In this document: positions 47,801 through 56,647 of the stretch, piece after piece
Layout: every line of letters starts with the position of its first letter
Numbering within the stretch: the stretch's first letter is position 1
Made by a program: the position numbers and the translations under genes
Source of the DNA: Corynebacterium aquilae DSM 44791
GTDB lineage: Bacteria > Actinomycetota > Actinomycetes > Mycobacteriales > Mycobacteriaceae
NCBI RefSeq assembly: GCF_001941445.1
Contig: NZ_CP009245.1
Span: forward strand, 333,992 to 397,991
Reading direction: 5' to 3'
DNA length: 64,000 bases
Notes under the pieces: generated by a model
Seen by the model: the letters and a program-made list of their open reading frames with translations, nothing else
What the model was told of the DNA's origin: nothing
Databases searched by the model: none

Positions 47801-48371
47801 TGTGTGAGGGGCCGACGTGGAGGAGTTGGGGGAGGATCTTTTTGGCTGTTGCTGCCCGGTTTTTGGAGTTGGCTAGTTTTTTGAGTTGTTGGAGGTCGAC
47901 GGCCCCGGGGGTGATGAAAAAGAGGTTGGTGATGGCGGAGGCGTTCATGCAGCTGGCGGTGAGGAACATCATTCTGACCGCGGAGATGGTTTGGCCGAGG
48001 CCGTTGTCGTAGCGCACGGCGATGGCGCTGAAGGTTCCTCCGGTGCGTAGGTAACTGTTGGTGACTTCGTCGATGTCGCTGGCGTGGACGCGTTTCCAGG
48101 CTCCGCGGCAGTAGGAGATGAGGCTGCGTCCTTTATCGCCACTGGCGCTGTTGAAGCTTTGGCGGTTGGGTGGGGTGATGACTGCGGTGAGTGCGTCGAT
48201 GAGGGTTGATTTTCCGGAGCCGGAGCCTCCAGATATGAGGAAGCCTTTCCGTGCGATGGGGATGTGGTGGAGTCCGTCGAAGGTGCCCCAGTTTGCGACG
48301 TCTAGTTGGGCGAGCCGGTATTGGCCGGGTAGTGGTGTGGCTGTGGTGGGTGCTGTGGTGATGGTGTTCAT
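44883..48371 (-). CDS. jetC: Wadjet protein JetC (SMC-like condensin ATPase, MksB-like)
   Basis: A 1,162-residue SMC/MukB-like ATPase. Walker A is SGGSGSGKSTLIDAL (G48-S55), the ABC signature is AGLSGGQAQKLVFF (~1001-1005), and Walker B is TVVLDEAFALSD (Asp1053, Glu1054). The two head halves are joined by long charged coiled-coil segments. A ~45-residue disordered tail ends the protein. Together with JetA and JetB it forms the loop-extruding complex of type I Wadjet. ATG 48371 overlaps the jetB stop (ATGA). All motifs required for ATP hydrolysis are intact. Confidence 0.93.
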   Translation of the reverse strand: MNTITTAPTTATPLPGQYRLAQLDVANWGTFDGLHHIPIARKGFLISGGSGSGKSTLIDALTAVITPPNRQSFNSASGDKGRSLISYCRGAWKRVHASDIDEVTNSYLRTGGTFSAIAVRYDNGLGQTISAVRMMFLTASCMNASAITNLFFITPGAVDLQQLKKLANSKNRAATAKKILPQLLHVGPSHTKFLTSLRSHIGIPDEQALNLLHYTQAAKQLSDLNELMRTFMLPEPDTLKTAADAVAQFEELHSAYLSVTAAKKQIEKLTPIRQADLTIAEFNAQAKQLTQDATALERVVLEITETSLQTQLDDCTSQRNALEHKLSTLRDAIAHVNKNRTLIQHQLDGRADAELPKLTAEHDNATKELARVQQAADTFSHLLQQLQALYPTNEDSFRELLAQIATTQKDIDQELNRKQKQRKDLYTTEGVAQLNLKAARDELEAVRKTGSALDSRLTHARSIICRHTGLHSHDLPFIAELIYIDEEHAHWQPAAEKLLASLGRTMIVPDEHYTTVAKAINDNNLRTRLSYRRLTRRHEHAHPHPFEPNTIASLITVEPGRWHAYLQAQLSERFNYRLVTSVEEFTTTDKAITQQGQIKHSATRHEKDDRALSNDRSRWVLSKNSDTKIEALTALISKLTKEYDTAHANSEAIDQQFSQLNTQKNICHRLLETTAYADIDVESARLRVTQLQQALEELSQQDPDTARLNRQLADLDAQAHAHDQQRSSLDQQLGAMRTTIDNTQKQLENVSVRLQHIPPIPTDTRTRLNERINRHTRRAHINNIEEVRNAVSKDIDADLKAANETVNKAEGKAIGAMAEFRTTWPERTGDFASGLDGRGDFLALLDKLERDDLPRFEDKFVELLRNQTQDNISRLLTQIRQAPGRIREELTPVNDGLRQVYFDKGTHLQIHVKDSLPQQARQFIDQLRTAVDGLLIDETAEDAEKRFLVLKDIIDKLQVSDKNPARLLKLRLDTRLHVSFLGVEIDDEGHEGAVYDSSAGLSGGQAQKLVFFCLAAALRYQLTGAGVATARARRGRLELEGTVYPAYGTVVLDEAFALSDTNFTRYVLSVFTAFGFHMILATPEKMLQTLQDYIGGLAVIRCPDRQRSDVTLLPVERLSSLTNDDTATASERNSAAHDEEVPQLPAKPAQSGQQELFEVENS

Positions 48372-49039
48372 GGGGTGGGGGTTTCGTTGTCTGCGGGGTT
48401 GTTGGGGGTGTCGGGGTTGTTGGTGTTGGGTGGTGTTTGGGGGTGGAGGAGGTCTTCGTAGGCTTGTGTGAGGGCGGCGATTTTTTCTGCGTCGAAGATC
48501 AGGCGCAGGACGGGGGATACTTCGTAGCGGCCGGGGGTGCGGGTTTTTGTGATCAGGGAGTAGTCCTGCAGTTTTTGCCAGCTGGCTTGGAAGCGTTTGC
48601 GTTTGGCGGCTTTGTCGGTGCCGGTGGCTTGGAGGTAGTGCTCGATGGCTTCGAAGGTTTCTTCTTGGTCGACGATGGTGCGTTGGTTGGGTGAGGTGAG
48701 CACGAGTTCGCGGCGTAGATGTAGCAGGGTGACTGATTGGATGAAGGTGAGAGGCACGCTGCGGAAGAGTTGGCGGGAGTCTTCTAGTTCGGTGTCCCAG
48801 CTTTTGGCGTAGGCGATTCCGGAGGCGTCGTCGACGATGAGGGTGAGGAAGAGGTTGTCTAGGTGGCTGCGCAGGAGCTTTTGGTGGGCGGTGACGGTGC
48901 GGAAGATTTCGGGGTGTTTTGTTGCGGACACGTAAGGCCCGCGGAGGAGTTGTCCGAGTGCTCTGCGTTGGGCGGCGTCGAGGGTGCCGGTGTCGTTGTC
49001 GGTGAGTTGGGTGCTGTTGGTGGGTTCCACGTCAGTCAC
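48368..49039 (-). CDS. jetB: Wadjet protein JetB (DUF4194, MksE-like)
   Basis: A 223-residue protein with tandem winged-helix features typical of DUF4194. RALGQLLRGPYVSATKHPEIFR opens the domain, and KRKRFQASWQKLQDYSLITK with RYEVSPVLRLIFDAEKIAAL closes it. It corresponds to the kite subunit that binds the kleisin JetA. The C-terminal ~25 residues are low-complexity Pro/Asn/Thr. GTG 49039 is 6 bp after the jetA stop and the end overlaps jetC. Confidence 0.88.
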   Translation of the reverse strand: MTDVEPTNSTQLTDNDTGTLDAAQRRALGQLLRGPYVSATKHPEIFRTVTAHQKLLRSHLDNLFLTLIVDDASGIAYAKSWDTELEDSRQLFRSVPLTFIQSVTLLHLRRELVLTSPNQRTIVDQEETFEAIEHYLQATGTDKAAKRKRFQASWQKLQDYSLITKTRTPGRYEVSPVLRLIFDAEKIAALTQAYEDLLHPQTPPNTNNPDTPNNPADNETPTP

Positions 49040-49045
49040 GTGTGT

Positions 49046-50671
49046 TTATCCTTGGGTACTTGCGGGTGGGGGTGTGTGTTTTTCTGCGGGGTTGCGGGTG
49101 AACATCCAGGTGGGGACGTGGGTGCGCATGCGTCCGTGGGGGCTGTCCCATTCGATGGTTTCGGTGCCGCCGAGTGGTTGGGCGTTGTCGAATGCGAGTT
49201 TTAGCATGCCGACAACGCTTGCTAGGCCTTGGGTGCAGGGGTGGATGGTGATGATTTCGCCGATGGTGGCGGTGTGTTGTTGGGTGAGGACGTCGTTGAT
49301 GTTGTGTTGGAGTTCGGCGAAGTCGATTTCGGATTCGCGGACGCGGGCGGCTAATTCTTCGAGGCTGGCATTTCCTGGGGGTGCTTCTGCGAGGACGTCG
49401 TCGATGAAGGATTCTTTGGGGTCGTGGAGGGTGAGTCTTGATATGGGTTGGAGGGAGCGGGTGGTCAGTTCGAGGTCGATGCCGAGTGCTTTGGTTGGTT
49501 TGGTGGTGGCGCCGACTTGTGCGGCCAGTGCTTGGGCGTCGGTGATTGCGCTGAGCAGGGCTTGGCTGCTTTCGGCTTCGCGGGATTGCACGAAGCGGCG
49601 GAGCGAGCGTGCGAGTTGGGTCATGGAGTCGTGGACTTCGGTGGCGGCCCCTTCGAGGTTCCTGATCAGCCAGGCGAGTTCCTCACGTTTGTGTCGGTCC
49701 ATGTTTTGCATGAAGGGGCGGGATAGGACTGCGGATAGTGAGGCGGATAGGTGGGCGGAGGCTTCTGGGTCGAAGAGCAGTTCGTAAAAGCCGTGGAAGG
49801 AGCGGCCGGCGTCGGAGTCGTTGATGAGGTCGACGCCGCGAAAGACGTTTTCGAGGACGCTGGCTGCGCTGATATCGCGGGTGAGGATGCTGCTGCGGAG
49901 GCTGGTGGCGAGTTCTTCGACGTCGGATCGGACGCGGCTGAAGTCGGCGGGCATTTCGCGGACGAGGGTGAGGATGTCGTTGGCGTGTTCTAGTGCTGCT
50001 GTTTCGTTGATGACATCGACACCTTGTTGCTTGATTCGTGCGATGCGCGCGTCGATGAGGGCTTTTTCTTCCTCTAGGCGTTCGATGACGGCGTGGCTAT
50101 TGGGGTCGGTGGTGTTGGCTAGTTTGGTGAGCTGGTCTGTCAGCGTTGCTAATCGTGAACGGGTGGCGCTGCTGCTGGGGGAGGATAGTTGGAAGACGTA
50201 GTCCAGTGCGGTGTGCGCTTGGGTGCTTAATTCATATGTTTCTTCTGTGCTGCGCTGGGGGCTGCGGCGGATGAGATAGCCCTGTTTGACCCAATCGTTG
50301 ATGTAGGCGATGGCGGTGCGGGGGAGTTCGAAATGGGTGCGGAGTTGTTCTAGAGCATCGCTTACTTCCTCCACCAGGCGTGAGCCTTCAATGGATCGCC
50401 TGCCGGCGTGGAAGATGTGACCCAACGTTGCGGCGATGATGGGGCCATTGTCGGCGCGTAGAAGTGCCCAAGCGGGGCTTGACTCGGCGAGCCTTTGATT
50501 GGTCAGGGCGTGGGCGACAATGCCGATTGCCTGCGGTGTGGTGGGGGTGGTGTCCAGGCGCGGGCTGAACTGTTGGCCCGAATCGGTGCCGGCGGGCTGC
50601 GTTGCGGCTAAAGGTGTGTGGTCGCCGTAGTTGATGCCGGGGTGTGGGGGGATTGAGGCCGCAGTGTCCAT
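49046..50671 (-). CDS. jetA: Wadjet protein JetA (DUF3375, MksF-like kleisin)
   Basis: A 541-residue DUF3375 protein: an N-terminal winged-helix part (SSPAWALLRADNGPIIAATL, ~residues 65-150), a helical middle with coiled-coil character (NSHAVIERLEEEKALIDARI), and a C-terminal winged domain. This is the kleisin-like subunit linking the JetC heads. The first ~45 residues are a poorly conserved Pro/Thr-rich leader. ATG 50671 lies 8 nt after TAGGGT and looks leaderless. It heads the tightly coupled jetABCD operon. Confidence 0.9.
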   Translation of the reverse strand: MDTAASIPPHPGINYGDHTPLAATQPAGTDSGQQFSPRLDTTPTTPQAIGIVAHALTNQRLAESSPAWALLRADNGPIIAATLGHIFHAGRRSIEGSRLVEEVSDALEQLRTHFELPRTAIAYINDWVKQGYLIRRSPQRSTEETYELSTQAHTALDYVFQLSSPSSSATRSRLATLTDQLTKLANTTDPNSHAVIERLEEEKALIDARIARIKQQGVDVINETAALEHANDILTLVREMPADFSRVRSDVEELATSLRSSILTRDISAASVLENVFRGVDLINDSDAGRSFHGFYELLFDPEASAHLSASLSAVLSRPFMQNMDRHKREELAWLIRNLEGAATEVHDSMTQLARSLRRFVQSREAESSQALLSAITDAQALAAQVGATTKPTKALGIDLELTTRSLQPISRLTLHDPKESFIDDVLAEAPPGNASLEELAARVRESEIDFAELQHNINDVLTQQHTATIGEIITIHPCTQGLASVVGMLKLAFDNAQPLGGTETIEWDSPHGRMRTHVPTWMFTRNPAEKHTPPPASTQG

Positions 50672-50679
50672 AAACAGAA

Positions 50680-50685
50680 ACCCTA
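50680..50685 (-). promoter_or_regulatory. -10 hexamer for leaderless jetA
   Basis: TAGGGT on the minus strand lies 8 nt before ATG 50671. Confidence 0.5.
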
Positions 50686-50687
50686 AT

Positions 50688-50711
50688 CAACACCGACGGG
50701 AGTTGGTGTCG
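50688..50711. promoter_or_regulatory. Imperfect dyad in the jetA promoter
   Basis: CAACACC and GGTGTCG (6 of 7 complementary, 10-nt spacer) sit just upstream of the -10. A regulator could bind here, but the repeat is short. Confidence 0.3.
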
Positions 50712-51092
50712 CTTTGGAAGCCAAGTCTGCGGAGGGGCCAAGCGGGGCCAAGGGTATACAAGGGGGTAAGTGAAGTGCCTAACAATAATTAGTAGATGCC
50801 GAAGACCTGCGGTAGTGTTGTCTAGTCCCAGTGTTTTGGGATAAGTGCGCCTTGTGTCGCCCCGCGGCACCAGACGTACGGACAATGAAGAACACCGACC
50901 GGTTGGGCGCAGCCCGCACTTCTTAGGAAAAGAACTCATCGAGCGCTTTTCCCCGAATTCTTTGTACAGTGTGGTTGCGATCGGCTCCCCCAGTTTTGGC
51001 AGGAGTCATTGGCGAAGCTCCAGCACCATAGCCTCGAATTAGGTACCCAGGTAGCTGTCTACGCCGGGCCGGTCACATATGAAAGATGGTTT

Positions 51093-51464
51093 ATGCCTAC
51101 TATTCAGCAGCTGGTCCGTAAGGGCCGCCACGATAAGACCGCTAAGGTCAAGACTGCGGCCCTGAAGGGCTCCCCGCAGCGTCGTGGTGTGTGCACCCGT
51201 GTGTACACCACCACCCCGAAGAAGCCGAACTCCGCTCTCCGTAAGGTTGCCCGTGTGCGCCTGACCTCCGGTATTGAGGTTTCCGCATACATTCCGGGCG
51301 AGGGCCACAACCTGCAGGAGCACTCCATGGTGCTCGTGCGTGGTGGTCGTGTGAAGGACCTTCCCGGTGTCCGTTACAAGATCATCCGCGGCACCCTCGA
51401 CACCCAGGGTGTCAAGGACCGCAAGCAGGCCCGCTCCCGCTACGGCGCCAAGAAGGAGAAGTAA
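51093..51464 (+). CDS. rpsL: 30S ribosomal protein S12
   Basis: A 123-residue S12 with the conserved [19 protein letters not shown] and [16 protein letters not shown] loops. Lysines at the two streptomycin-resistance sites are wild type, predicting a streptomycin-sensitive ribosome. ATG 51093 follows GAAAG; the upstream open frame is leader. It is followed by rpsG after 3 bp. Confidence 0.97.
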   Translation: MPTIQQLVRKGRHDKTAKVKTAALKGSPQRRGVCTRVYTTTPKKPNSALRKVARVRLTSGIEVSAYIPGEGHNLQEHSMVLVRGGRVKDLPGVRYKIIRGTLDTQGVKDRKQARSRYGAKKEK

Positions 51465-51467
51465 ACC

Positions 51468-51935
51468 ATGCGTAAAGGTGCAGCCCCGAAGCGCCCCGTC
51501 GTCAAGGACCCGGTGTACGGCTCTGAGGTCGTGACCCAGCTGGTCAACAAGGTCCTGCTGGACGGCAAGAAGTCCACCGCCGAGCGCATCGTCTACGGTG
51601 CCCTCGAAATGTGCCGCGAGAAGACCGGTACCGACCCGGTCGGTACCCTCGACAAGGCTCTGGGCAACATCAAGCCCGACCTCGAGGTCCGCTCCCGCCG
51701 TGTTGGTGGCGCCACCTACCAGGTTCCGGTTGAGGTTCGCCCCGGCCGTGCAAACACCCTGGCTCTGCGTTGGTTGGTGAACTTCACCCGCCAGCGTCGC
51801 GAGAACACCATGACTGAGCGTCTCGCCAACGAGATCCTCGATGCCGCTAACGGCCTCGGCGCTTCCGTGAAGCGTCGCGAGGACACCCACAAGATGGCCG
51901 AAGCCAACCGCGCTTTCGCCCACTACCGCTGGTAA
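51468..51935 (+). CDS. rpsG: 30S ribosomal protein S7
   Basis: A 155-residue S7 ([20 protein letters not shown] near the N-terminus, [15 protein letters not shown] in the centre). It nucleates the 30S head and contacts the E site. ATG 51468 lies 3 bp after the rpsL stop, with AAGGAGAAG as ribosome binding site inside the end of rpsL. Confidence 0.97.
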   Translation: MRKGAAPKRPVVKDPVYGSEVVTQLVNKVLLDGKKSTAERIVYGALEMCREKTGTDPVGTLDKALGNIKPDLEVRSRRVGGATYQVPVEVRPGRANTLALRWLVNFTRQRRENTMTERLANEILDAANGLGASVKRREDTHKMAEANRAFAHYRW

Positions 51936-52244
51936 GAGCCTCATTCATGCACTTTCGCCCCGCCTCGTCGACGCTTGTCCAACCACCATTGTGTGGCCTT
52001 CGGACCCGGCGCCGCGGGCGGGGCGGACGTGTATGCGGCCACCCCTGGTCGTTCACCTTGGGTGGCTCTGCCCCGACGCGTATCGCGTTGACGTGGCAGA
52101 ATAGCTGTGAACAACCTTCGCCCGTTCACTGAATAAACCATCCCACCAACCCTGGTGTGATCCCCTCGCGCTGTGAGGCGGTCGTGGTAGGGCGGGGTGT
52201 TGGGCGACACATTCTTTTAAGAAACGCAAAGTTGGGAAGTAAAA
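51936..52244 (+). other. rpsG-fusA spacer
   Basis: A hairpin GCCACCC...GGGTGGC (about 52038-52066) without a T-run and a TTGACG hexamer at about 52088 are visible. The region may hold an extra fusA promoter, but no convincing pair was found. No gene is seen. Confidence 0.4.
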
Positions 52245-54374
52245 GTGGCACAAGAAGTGCTTAAGGACCTCAAGAAGGTTCGCAACATCGGCATCATGGC
52301 CCACATCGATGCCGGTAAGACCACCGCTACCGAGCGCATCCTCTTCTACACCGGTATCAACCGTAAGGTCGGCGAGACCCACGACGGTGCCTCGACCACC
52401 GACTGGATGGAGCAGGAGAAGGAGCGCGGTATCACCATTACCTCCGCTGCTGTCACCTGTTTCTGGAACGGTAACCAGATCAACATCATCGACACCCCCG
52501 GCCACGTCGACTTCACCGTCGAGGTCGAGCGTTCCCTGCGTGTCCTCGACGGCGCAGTCGCCGTCTTCGACGGCAAGGAAGGCGTTGAGCCGCAGTCCGA
52601 GCAGGTGTGGCGTCAGGCTGCCAAGTACGACGTCCCGCGTATCTGCTTCGTCAACAAGATGGACAAGATGGGTGCAGACTTCTACTTCACCGTCCAGACC
52701 ATCATTGACCGCCTCGGCGCTAAGCCGTTGGTTATGCAGCTGCCGATCGGCGCTGAGGATGACTTCGACGGCGTCGTCGACCTCATCGAGATGAAGGCCA
52801 TCACCTGGCGCGGCAAGGTCGAGGTTGGCGCTGACGCCACCATCGAAGAGATCCCCGCCGACCTGGCCGACAAGGCTGCTGAGTACCGCGAGAAGCTCCT
52901 CGAGACCGTTGCCGAGTCCGACGAAGAGCTCATGGAGAAGTACTTCGGCGGCGAAGAGCTGACCACCGAGGAAATCAAGGCTGCCATCCGCAAGATGACC
53001 GTCGCTTCCGAGGTCTACCCCGTTCTGTGTGGCTCCGCCTACAAGAACAAGGGCATCCAGCCGCTGCTCGACGCAGTCATCGACTACCTCCCGACCCCGC
53101 TGGACATCGGCGAGGTTCACGGCCACGCTGTCGGCGACGACACCACCGAGCTGACCCGTAAGCCCTCTGTTGAGGAGCCCTTCGCAGCTCTGGCCTTCAA
53201 GATTGCCGCTCACCCCTTCTTCGGCAAGCTGACCTTCGTCCGCGTGTACTCCGGTGTCGTTGAGCCGGGCGCACAGGTGGCTAACTCCACCAAGGGTAAG
53301 AAGGAGCGCATCGGCAAGCTGTTCCAGATGCACGCCAACAAGGAGAACCCGGTCGACGAGGCACGCGCAGGTAACATCTACGCGTTCATCGGCCTGAAGG
53401 ACACCACCACCGGTGACACCCTGTGTGACCCCAACAACCAGATCATCCTGGAGTCCATGGACTTCCCGGATCCGGTGATCGAGGTCGCTATCGAGCCGAA
53501 GACCAAGGCCGACCAGGAGAAGCTGTCCAACGCTATCCAGAAGCTGGCCGAAGAGGACCCGACCTTCACCGTCAAGCTCGACGAGGAAACCGGCCAGACC
53601 GTCATCGGCGGCATGGGCGAGCTCCACCTCGACGTCCTGGTTGACCGCATGAAGCGCGAATTCAAGGTCGAGGCAAACGTGGGTGCCCCGCAGGTTGCTT
53701 ACCGCGAGACCATCCGCAAGCCCGTCGAGAAGCTCGAATACACCCACAAGAAGCAGACCGGTGGTTCCGGTCAGTTCGCTCGCGTTATCATCGCGATCGA
53801 GCCCTACGCTCCGGATGCAGACTCCCTCGAAGAGGGCGAGTCCGCTATCTACAAGTTCGAGAACGCCGTCACCGGTGGTCGCATCCCGAAGGAATACATT
53901 CCTTCCGTCGACGCTGGTATCCAGGACGCAATGCAGTACGGCTACCTGGCTGGCTTCCCGCTCGTCAACATCAAGGCCACCGTCCTCGACGGTGCATACC
54001 ACGAAGTTGACTCCTCCGAAATGGCCTTCAAGGTTGCTGGTTCCCAGGCCCTGAAGGAAGCTGTCGCCAAGGCAAAGCCGGTCCTGCTGGAGCCGGTCAT
54101 GGCCGTGGAGATCACCACCCCCGAGGAGTACATGGGCGAGGTTATCGGCGACGTGAACTCCCGCCGTGGCCAGGTTCAGGCCATGGAAGACCGCGCCGGC
54201 GCCAAGCTGGTCAAGGCTAAGGTTCCGCTGTCCCAGATGTTCGGCTACGTCGGCGACCTGCGTTCCAAGACTCAGGGTCGTGCGAACTACTCCATGATCT
54301 TCGACTCCTACGCCGAGGTTCCGGCCAACGTTGCTACCGACATCATCGCCGAGCGCAACGGCACCGCTAACTAA
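52245..54374 (+). CDS. fusA: Elongation factor G
   Basis: A 709-residue EF-G. The GTPase motifs are [19 protein letters not shown] (P-loop), [14 protein letters not shown] (switch I), DTPGHVDF (G3) and NKMDKMGAD (G4). Domain [21 protein letters not shown] and C-terminal [13 protein letters not shown] are as expected. It drives tRNA-mRNA translocation. GTG 52245 follows TGGGAAG. Confidence 0.97.
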   Translation: MAQEVLKDLKKVRNIGIMAHIDAGKTTATERILFYTGINRKVGETHDGASTTDWMEQEKERGITITSAAVTCFWNGNQINIIDTPGHVDFTVEVERSLRVLDGAVAVFDGKEGVEPQSEQVWRQAAKYDVPRICFVNKMDKMGADFYFTVQTIIDRLGAKPLVMQLPIGAEDDFDGVVDLIEMKAITWRGKVEVGADATIEEIPADLADKAAEYREKLLETVAESDEELMEKYFGGEELTTEEIKAAIRKMTVASEVYPVLCGSAYKNKGIQPLLDAVIDYLPTPLDIGEVHGHAVGDDTTELTRKPSVEEPFAALAFKIAAHPFFGKLTFVRVYSGVVEPGAQVANSTKGKKERIGKLFQMHANKENPVDEARAGNIYAFIGLKDTTTGDTLCDPNNQIILESMDFPDPVIEVAIEPKTKADQEKLSNAIQKLAEEDPTFTVKLDEETGQTVIGGMGELHLDVLVDRMKREFKVEANVGAPQVAYRETIRKPVEKLEYTHKKQTGGSGQFARVIIAIEPYAPDADSLEEGESAIYKFENAVTGGRIPKEYIPSVDAGIQDAMQYGYLAGFPLVNIKATVLDGAYHEVDSSEMAFKVAGSQALKEAVAKAKPVLLEPVMAVEITTPEEYMGEVIGDVNSRRGQVQAMEDRAGAKLVKAKVPLSQMFGYVGDLRSKTQGRANYSMIFDSYAEVPANVATDIIAERNGTAN

Positions 54375-54527
54375 AAGACTTCCCCGCCCGCAAGAAGTGA
54401 ACATTCACAGCTTGCAGCCAGGGGCGGGGAGTACACCTTAAGGGAGAGCTTGTCCGCGGCAGTATCTGCCGGGAAAGCTTCCCTCCCCGCCAGGTTCATG
54501 AGCAATCGTGAATATGGCGGGGGCGGT

Positions 54528-54582
54528 CCGGTGAGTTTCTCGGCACCACACATGTGCTGTGGAAATTCGAGAAACTGACCGG
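54528..54582 (+). ncRNA. Long hairpin upstream of the tuf promoter
   Basis: CCGGTGAGTTTCTCG (54528-54542) pairs with CGAGAAACTGACCGG (54568-54582), 14 of 15 positions, with an inner CCACA/TGTGG stem. It could be the 3' end of the fusA transcript or a small structured RNA; no T-run follows. Confidence 0.35.
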
Positions 54583-54621
54583 GCCGTTACCCCTGAAAAT
54601 GACAACGACACGCCGCAGGAT

Positions 54622-54650
54622 TTGTTAATCACGCGATGTGTCTCTAGTAT
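54622..54650 (+). promoter_or_regulatory. tuf promoter
   Basis: TTGTTA (54622-54627) and TAGTAT (54645-54650) are separated by exactly 17 bp. The predicted start near 54657 gives a ~120-nt leader. Confidence 0.7.
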
Positions 54651-54777
54651 CGGGTAACTGGCACAAAGTAAACCGCTACTTTTTAGCGGCCGCACATTAT
54701 GCGGTTGTTGCCAAGTAGTACACCACCTTACGTGGCTGCGAGAGTCGTAGCCACCGCGAAGTCCAGGAGGACATACA

Positions 54778-55971
54778 GTGGCAAAGGCGAAGTTCGAGCG
54801 TACAAAGCCGCACGTCAACATTGGTACCATTGGTCACGTCGACCACGGTAAGACCACTCTGACCGCAGCCATCACCAAGGTTCTGGCTGACGAATACCCG
54901 GATCTCAACCAGGCTTTCGCCTTCGACTCCATCGATAAGGCACCGGAGGAGAAGGAGCGTGGCATCACGATCAACATCTCCCACGTTGAGTACCAGACTG
55001 AGAAGCGTCACTACGCTCACGTCGATGCTCCCGGCCACGCCGACTACATCAAGAACATGATCACCGGCGCTGCTCAGATGGACGGCGCTATCCTCGTGGT
55101 CGCCGCTACCGACGGCCCGATGCCGCAGACCCGTGAGCACGTTCTGCTTGCTCGCCAGGTTGGCGTTCCCTACATCCTCGTCGCTCTGAACAAGTGTGAC
55201 TCCCCGGATGTCGACGAAGAGATGATCGAGCTCGTCGAGATGGAAGTTCGCGAGATGCTCGCAGAGCAGGACTTCGACGAAGAGGCTCCCATCATCCAGG
55301 TTTCCGCTCTCAAGGCTCTTGAGGGTGACCCGGAGTGGACCGCTAAGATCGTTGAGCTCATGCAGGCTTGCGACGACTCCATCCCGGATCCGGTCCGTGA
55401 GACCGACAAGCCGTTCCTGATGCCGATCGAGGACATCTTCACCATTACCGGTCGTGGCACCGTCGTTACCGGTCGTGTTGAGCGCGGCCAGCTGAACGTC
55501 AACGACGAGGTCGAGATCCTCGGTATCCGCGAGAAGTCCACCAAGACCACCGTTACCGGTATCGAGATGTTCCGCAAGCTGCTCGACTACACCGAGGCTG
55601 GCGACAACTGTGGTCTGCTGCTCCGTGGTATCAAGCGTGAGGACGTCGAGCGCGGCCAGATCGTTGCTGCTCCGGGCGCATACACCCCCCACACCGAGTT
55701 CGAGGGCTCCGTCTACATCCTGTCCAAGGATGAGGGCGGCCGCCACACCCCGTTCTTCGACAACTACCGTCCGCAGTTCTACTTCCGCACCACCGACGTT
55801 ACCGGTGTTGTGAAGCTGCCTGAGGGCACCGAGATGGTTATGCCTGGCGACAACGTCGACATGTCCGTCACCCTGATCCAGCCCGTCGCTATGGACGAGG
55901 GCCTGCGCTTCGCTATCCGTGAGGGTGGCCGCACCGTGGGCGCCGGCCGTGTTACCAAGATCATCAAGTAA
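54778..55971 (+). CDS. tuf: Elongation factor Tu
   Basis: A 397-residue EF-Tu with [20 protein letters not shown] (P-loop), [20 protein letters not shown] (G3) and ALNKCDSPD (G4). It carries aminoacyl-tRNA to the ribosome. GTG 54778 has an ideal CAGGAGG ribosome binding site. It has its own promoter and terminator, separating it from fusA. Confidence 0.97.
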   Translation: MAKAKFERTKPHVNIGTIGHVDHGKTTLTAAITKVLADEYPDLNQAFAFDSIDKAPEEKERGITINISHVEYQTEKRHYAHVDAPGHADYIKNMITGAAQMDGAILVVAATDGPMPQTREHVLLARQVGVPYILVALNKCDSPDVDEEMIELVEMEVREMLAEQDFDEEAPIIQVSALKALEGDPEWTAKIVELMQACDDSIPDPVRETDKPFLMPIEDIFTITGRGTVVTGRVERGQLNVNDEVEILGIREKSTKTTVTGIEMFRKLLDYTEAGDNCGLLLRGIKREDVERGQIVAAPGAYTPHTEFEGSVYILSKDEGGRHTPFFDNYRPQFYFRTTDVTGVVKLPEGTEMVMPGDNVDMSVTLIQPVAMDEGLRFAIREGGRTVGAGRVTKIIK

Positions 55972-56008
55972 CACTGCCTGCCGGATCTAATCCGACACAC
56001 GCTGTCCT

Positions 56009-56050
56009 AAACCCCCGCTTTACCCCTCAAAGGGAAAAGCGGGGGTTTAG
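56009..56050 (+). terminator. Terminator after tuf
   Basis: AAACCCCCGCTTT pairs with AAAGCGGGGGTTT around an inner CCC/GGG stem, ending in TTTAG. Confidence 0.8.
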
Positions 56051-56059
56051 CTTATGCGC

Positions 56060-56102
56060 AAAAAAGACGGGGCCTGCACACCACAAGCGTGTGCAGGCCC
56101 CC
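56060..56102 (-). terminator. Terminator after the small lipoprotein gene
   Basis: On the minus strand GGGGCCTGCACAC...GTGTGCAGGCCCC forms a 13-bp stem followed by GTCTTTTTT. Confidence 0.85.
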
Positions 56103-56183
56103 CTCTCATTAGGCCCAAAGTTGAGGCCTAGGCCGATGAGAAACTCAGGAGGCTACCCTTTAGAGCAGCTGTAGGGGAGGTGT

Positions 56184-56450
56184 TTAGTGCTGGGAGGGTT
56201 CCACATTCACGGCGACCGAGCCGTCGCCCTGGCCGTCGCCGTCCTCGGAGGAATACACCGGGCCATTACCGAAGACCTTGCAATAGTCGCTATAACCCAC
56301 CGAACCATCGGAGAACTTCGAAGCGCCCTCATAGGCATCTAGGCACGCCACGACGTGCGGGGGCTCAGAGGTTTGCTCAGGGGTGCTAGCTGAGTCGTTA
56401 CAGCCGGAAAGAACTAGCAAGCAGCCAAGGGCGAGGGCCATGCGGCGCAT
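56184..56450 (-). CDS. Small lipoprotein, unknown function
   Basis: An 88-residue protein with a lipoprotein signal (ALALGCLLVLSGC, acylated Cys17) and an acidic mature part containing two cysteines (VACLDAYEG and YSDYCKVFG) that may pair. The ending is Asp/Gly-rich. I recognise no family. ATG 56450 has AGGAG at correct spacing. It is transcribed alone, with its own terminator. Confidence 0.78.
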   Translation of the reverse strand: MRRMALALGCLLVLSGCNDSASTPEQTSEPPHVVACLDAYEGASKFSDGSVGYSDYCKVFGNGPVYSSEDGDGQGDGSVAVNVEPSQH

Positions 56451-56587
56451 AGGGGTTTTCTCCTGTCGTTAATGTCGTCTCATCATATCCGATGGGCTTG
56501 GCAGCGCATTGGCGTGCATTCGGCACATTCCTCATTGGTGCACCTGGGCCTATAGGGTCTTTGCACCCTGGGGGTTTCCAGGGCATG

Positions 56588-56624
56588 AAAAAAAGGGTGC
56601 TCCTTGCGAATGAAGGAACACCCT
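56588..56624 (-). terminator. Terminator of the Asp23 cluster
   Basis: On the minus strand AGGGTG-TCCTT and AAGGA-CACCCT arms are followed by seven T, 24 bp after the last gene of the cluster. Confidence 0.85.
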
Positions 56625-56647
56625 TAGCGTTAAGCCGTACCTAGGGC

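Larger units (their letters stand above)
50672..51092. other. Divergent region between jetA and rpsL
   Basis: It contains the jetA -10 (50680-50685), an imperfect dyad (50688-50711), and a ~270-nt rpsL leader downstream of a possible promoter TTGTCT (50818-50823) / GATAAG (50840-50845, spacing 16). No gene is seen. Confidence 0.5.
54375..54777 (+). other. fusA-tuf intergenic region with structured segments
   Basis: It holds a C/G-rich hairpin after fusA (about 54382-54432, CCCCGCCC...GGGCGGGG), a second one (CCCCGCCA...TGGCGGGG, about 54485-54522), a long imperfect hairpin at 54528-54582, the tuf promoter at 54622-54650, and two small hairpins in the tuf leader (CCGCTA/TAGCGG and CCGCA/TGCGG, about 54672-54705). 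Confidence 0.55.
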
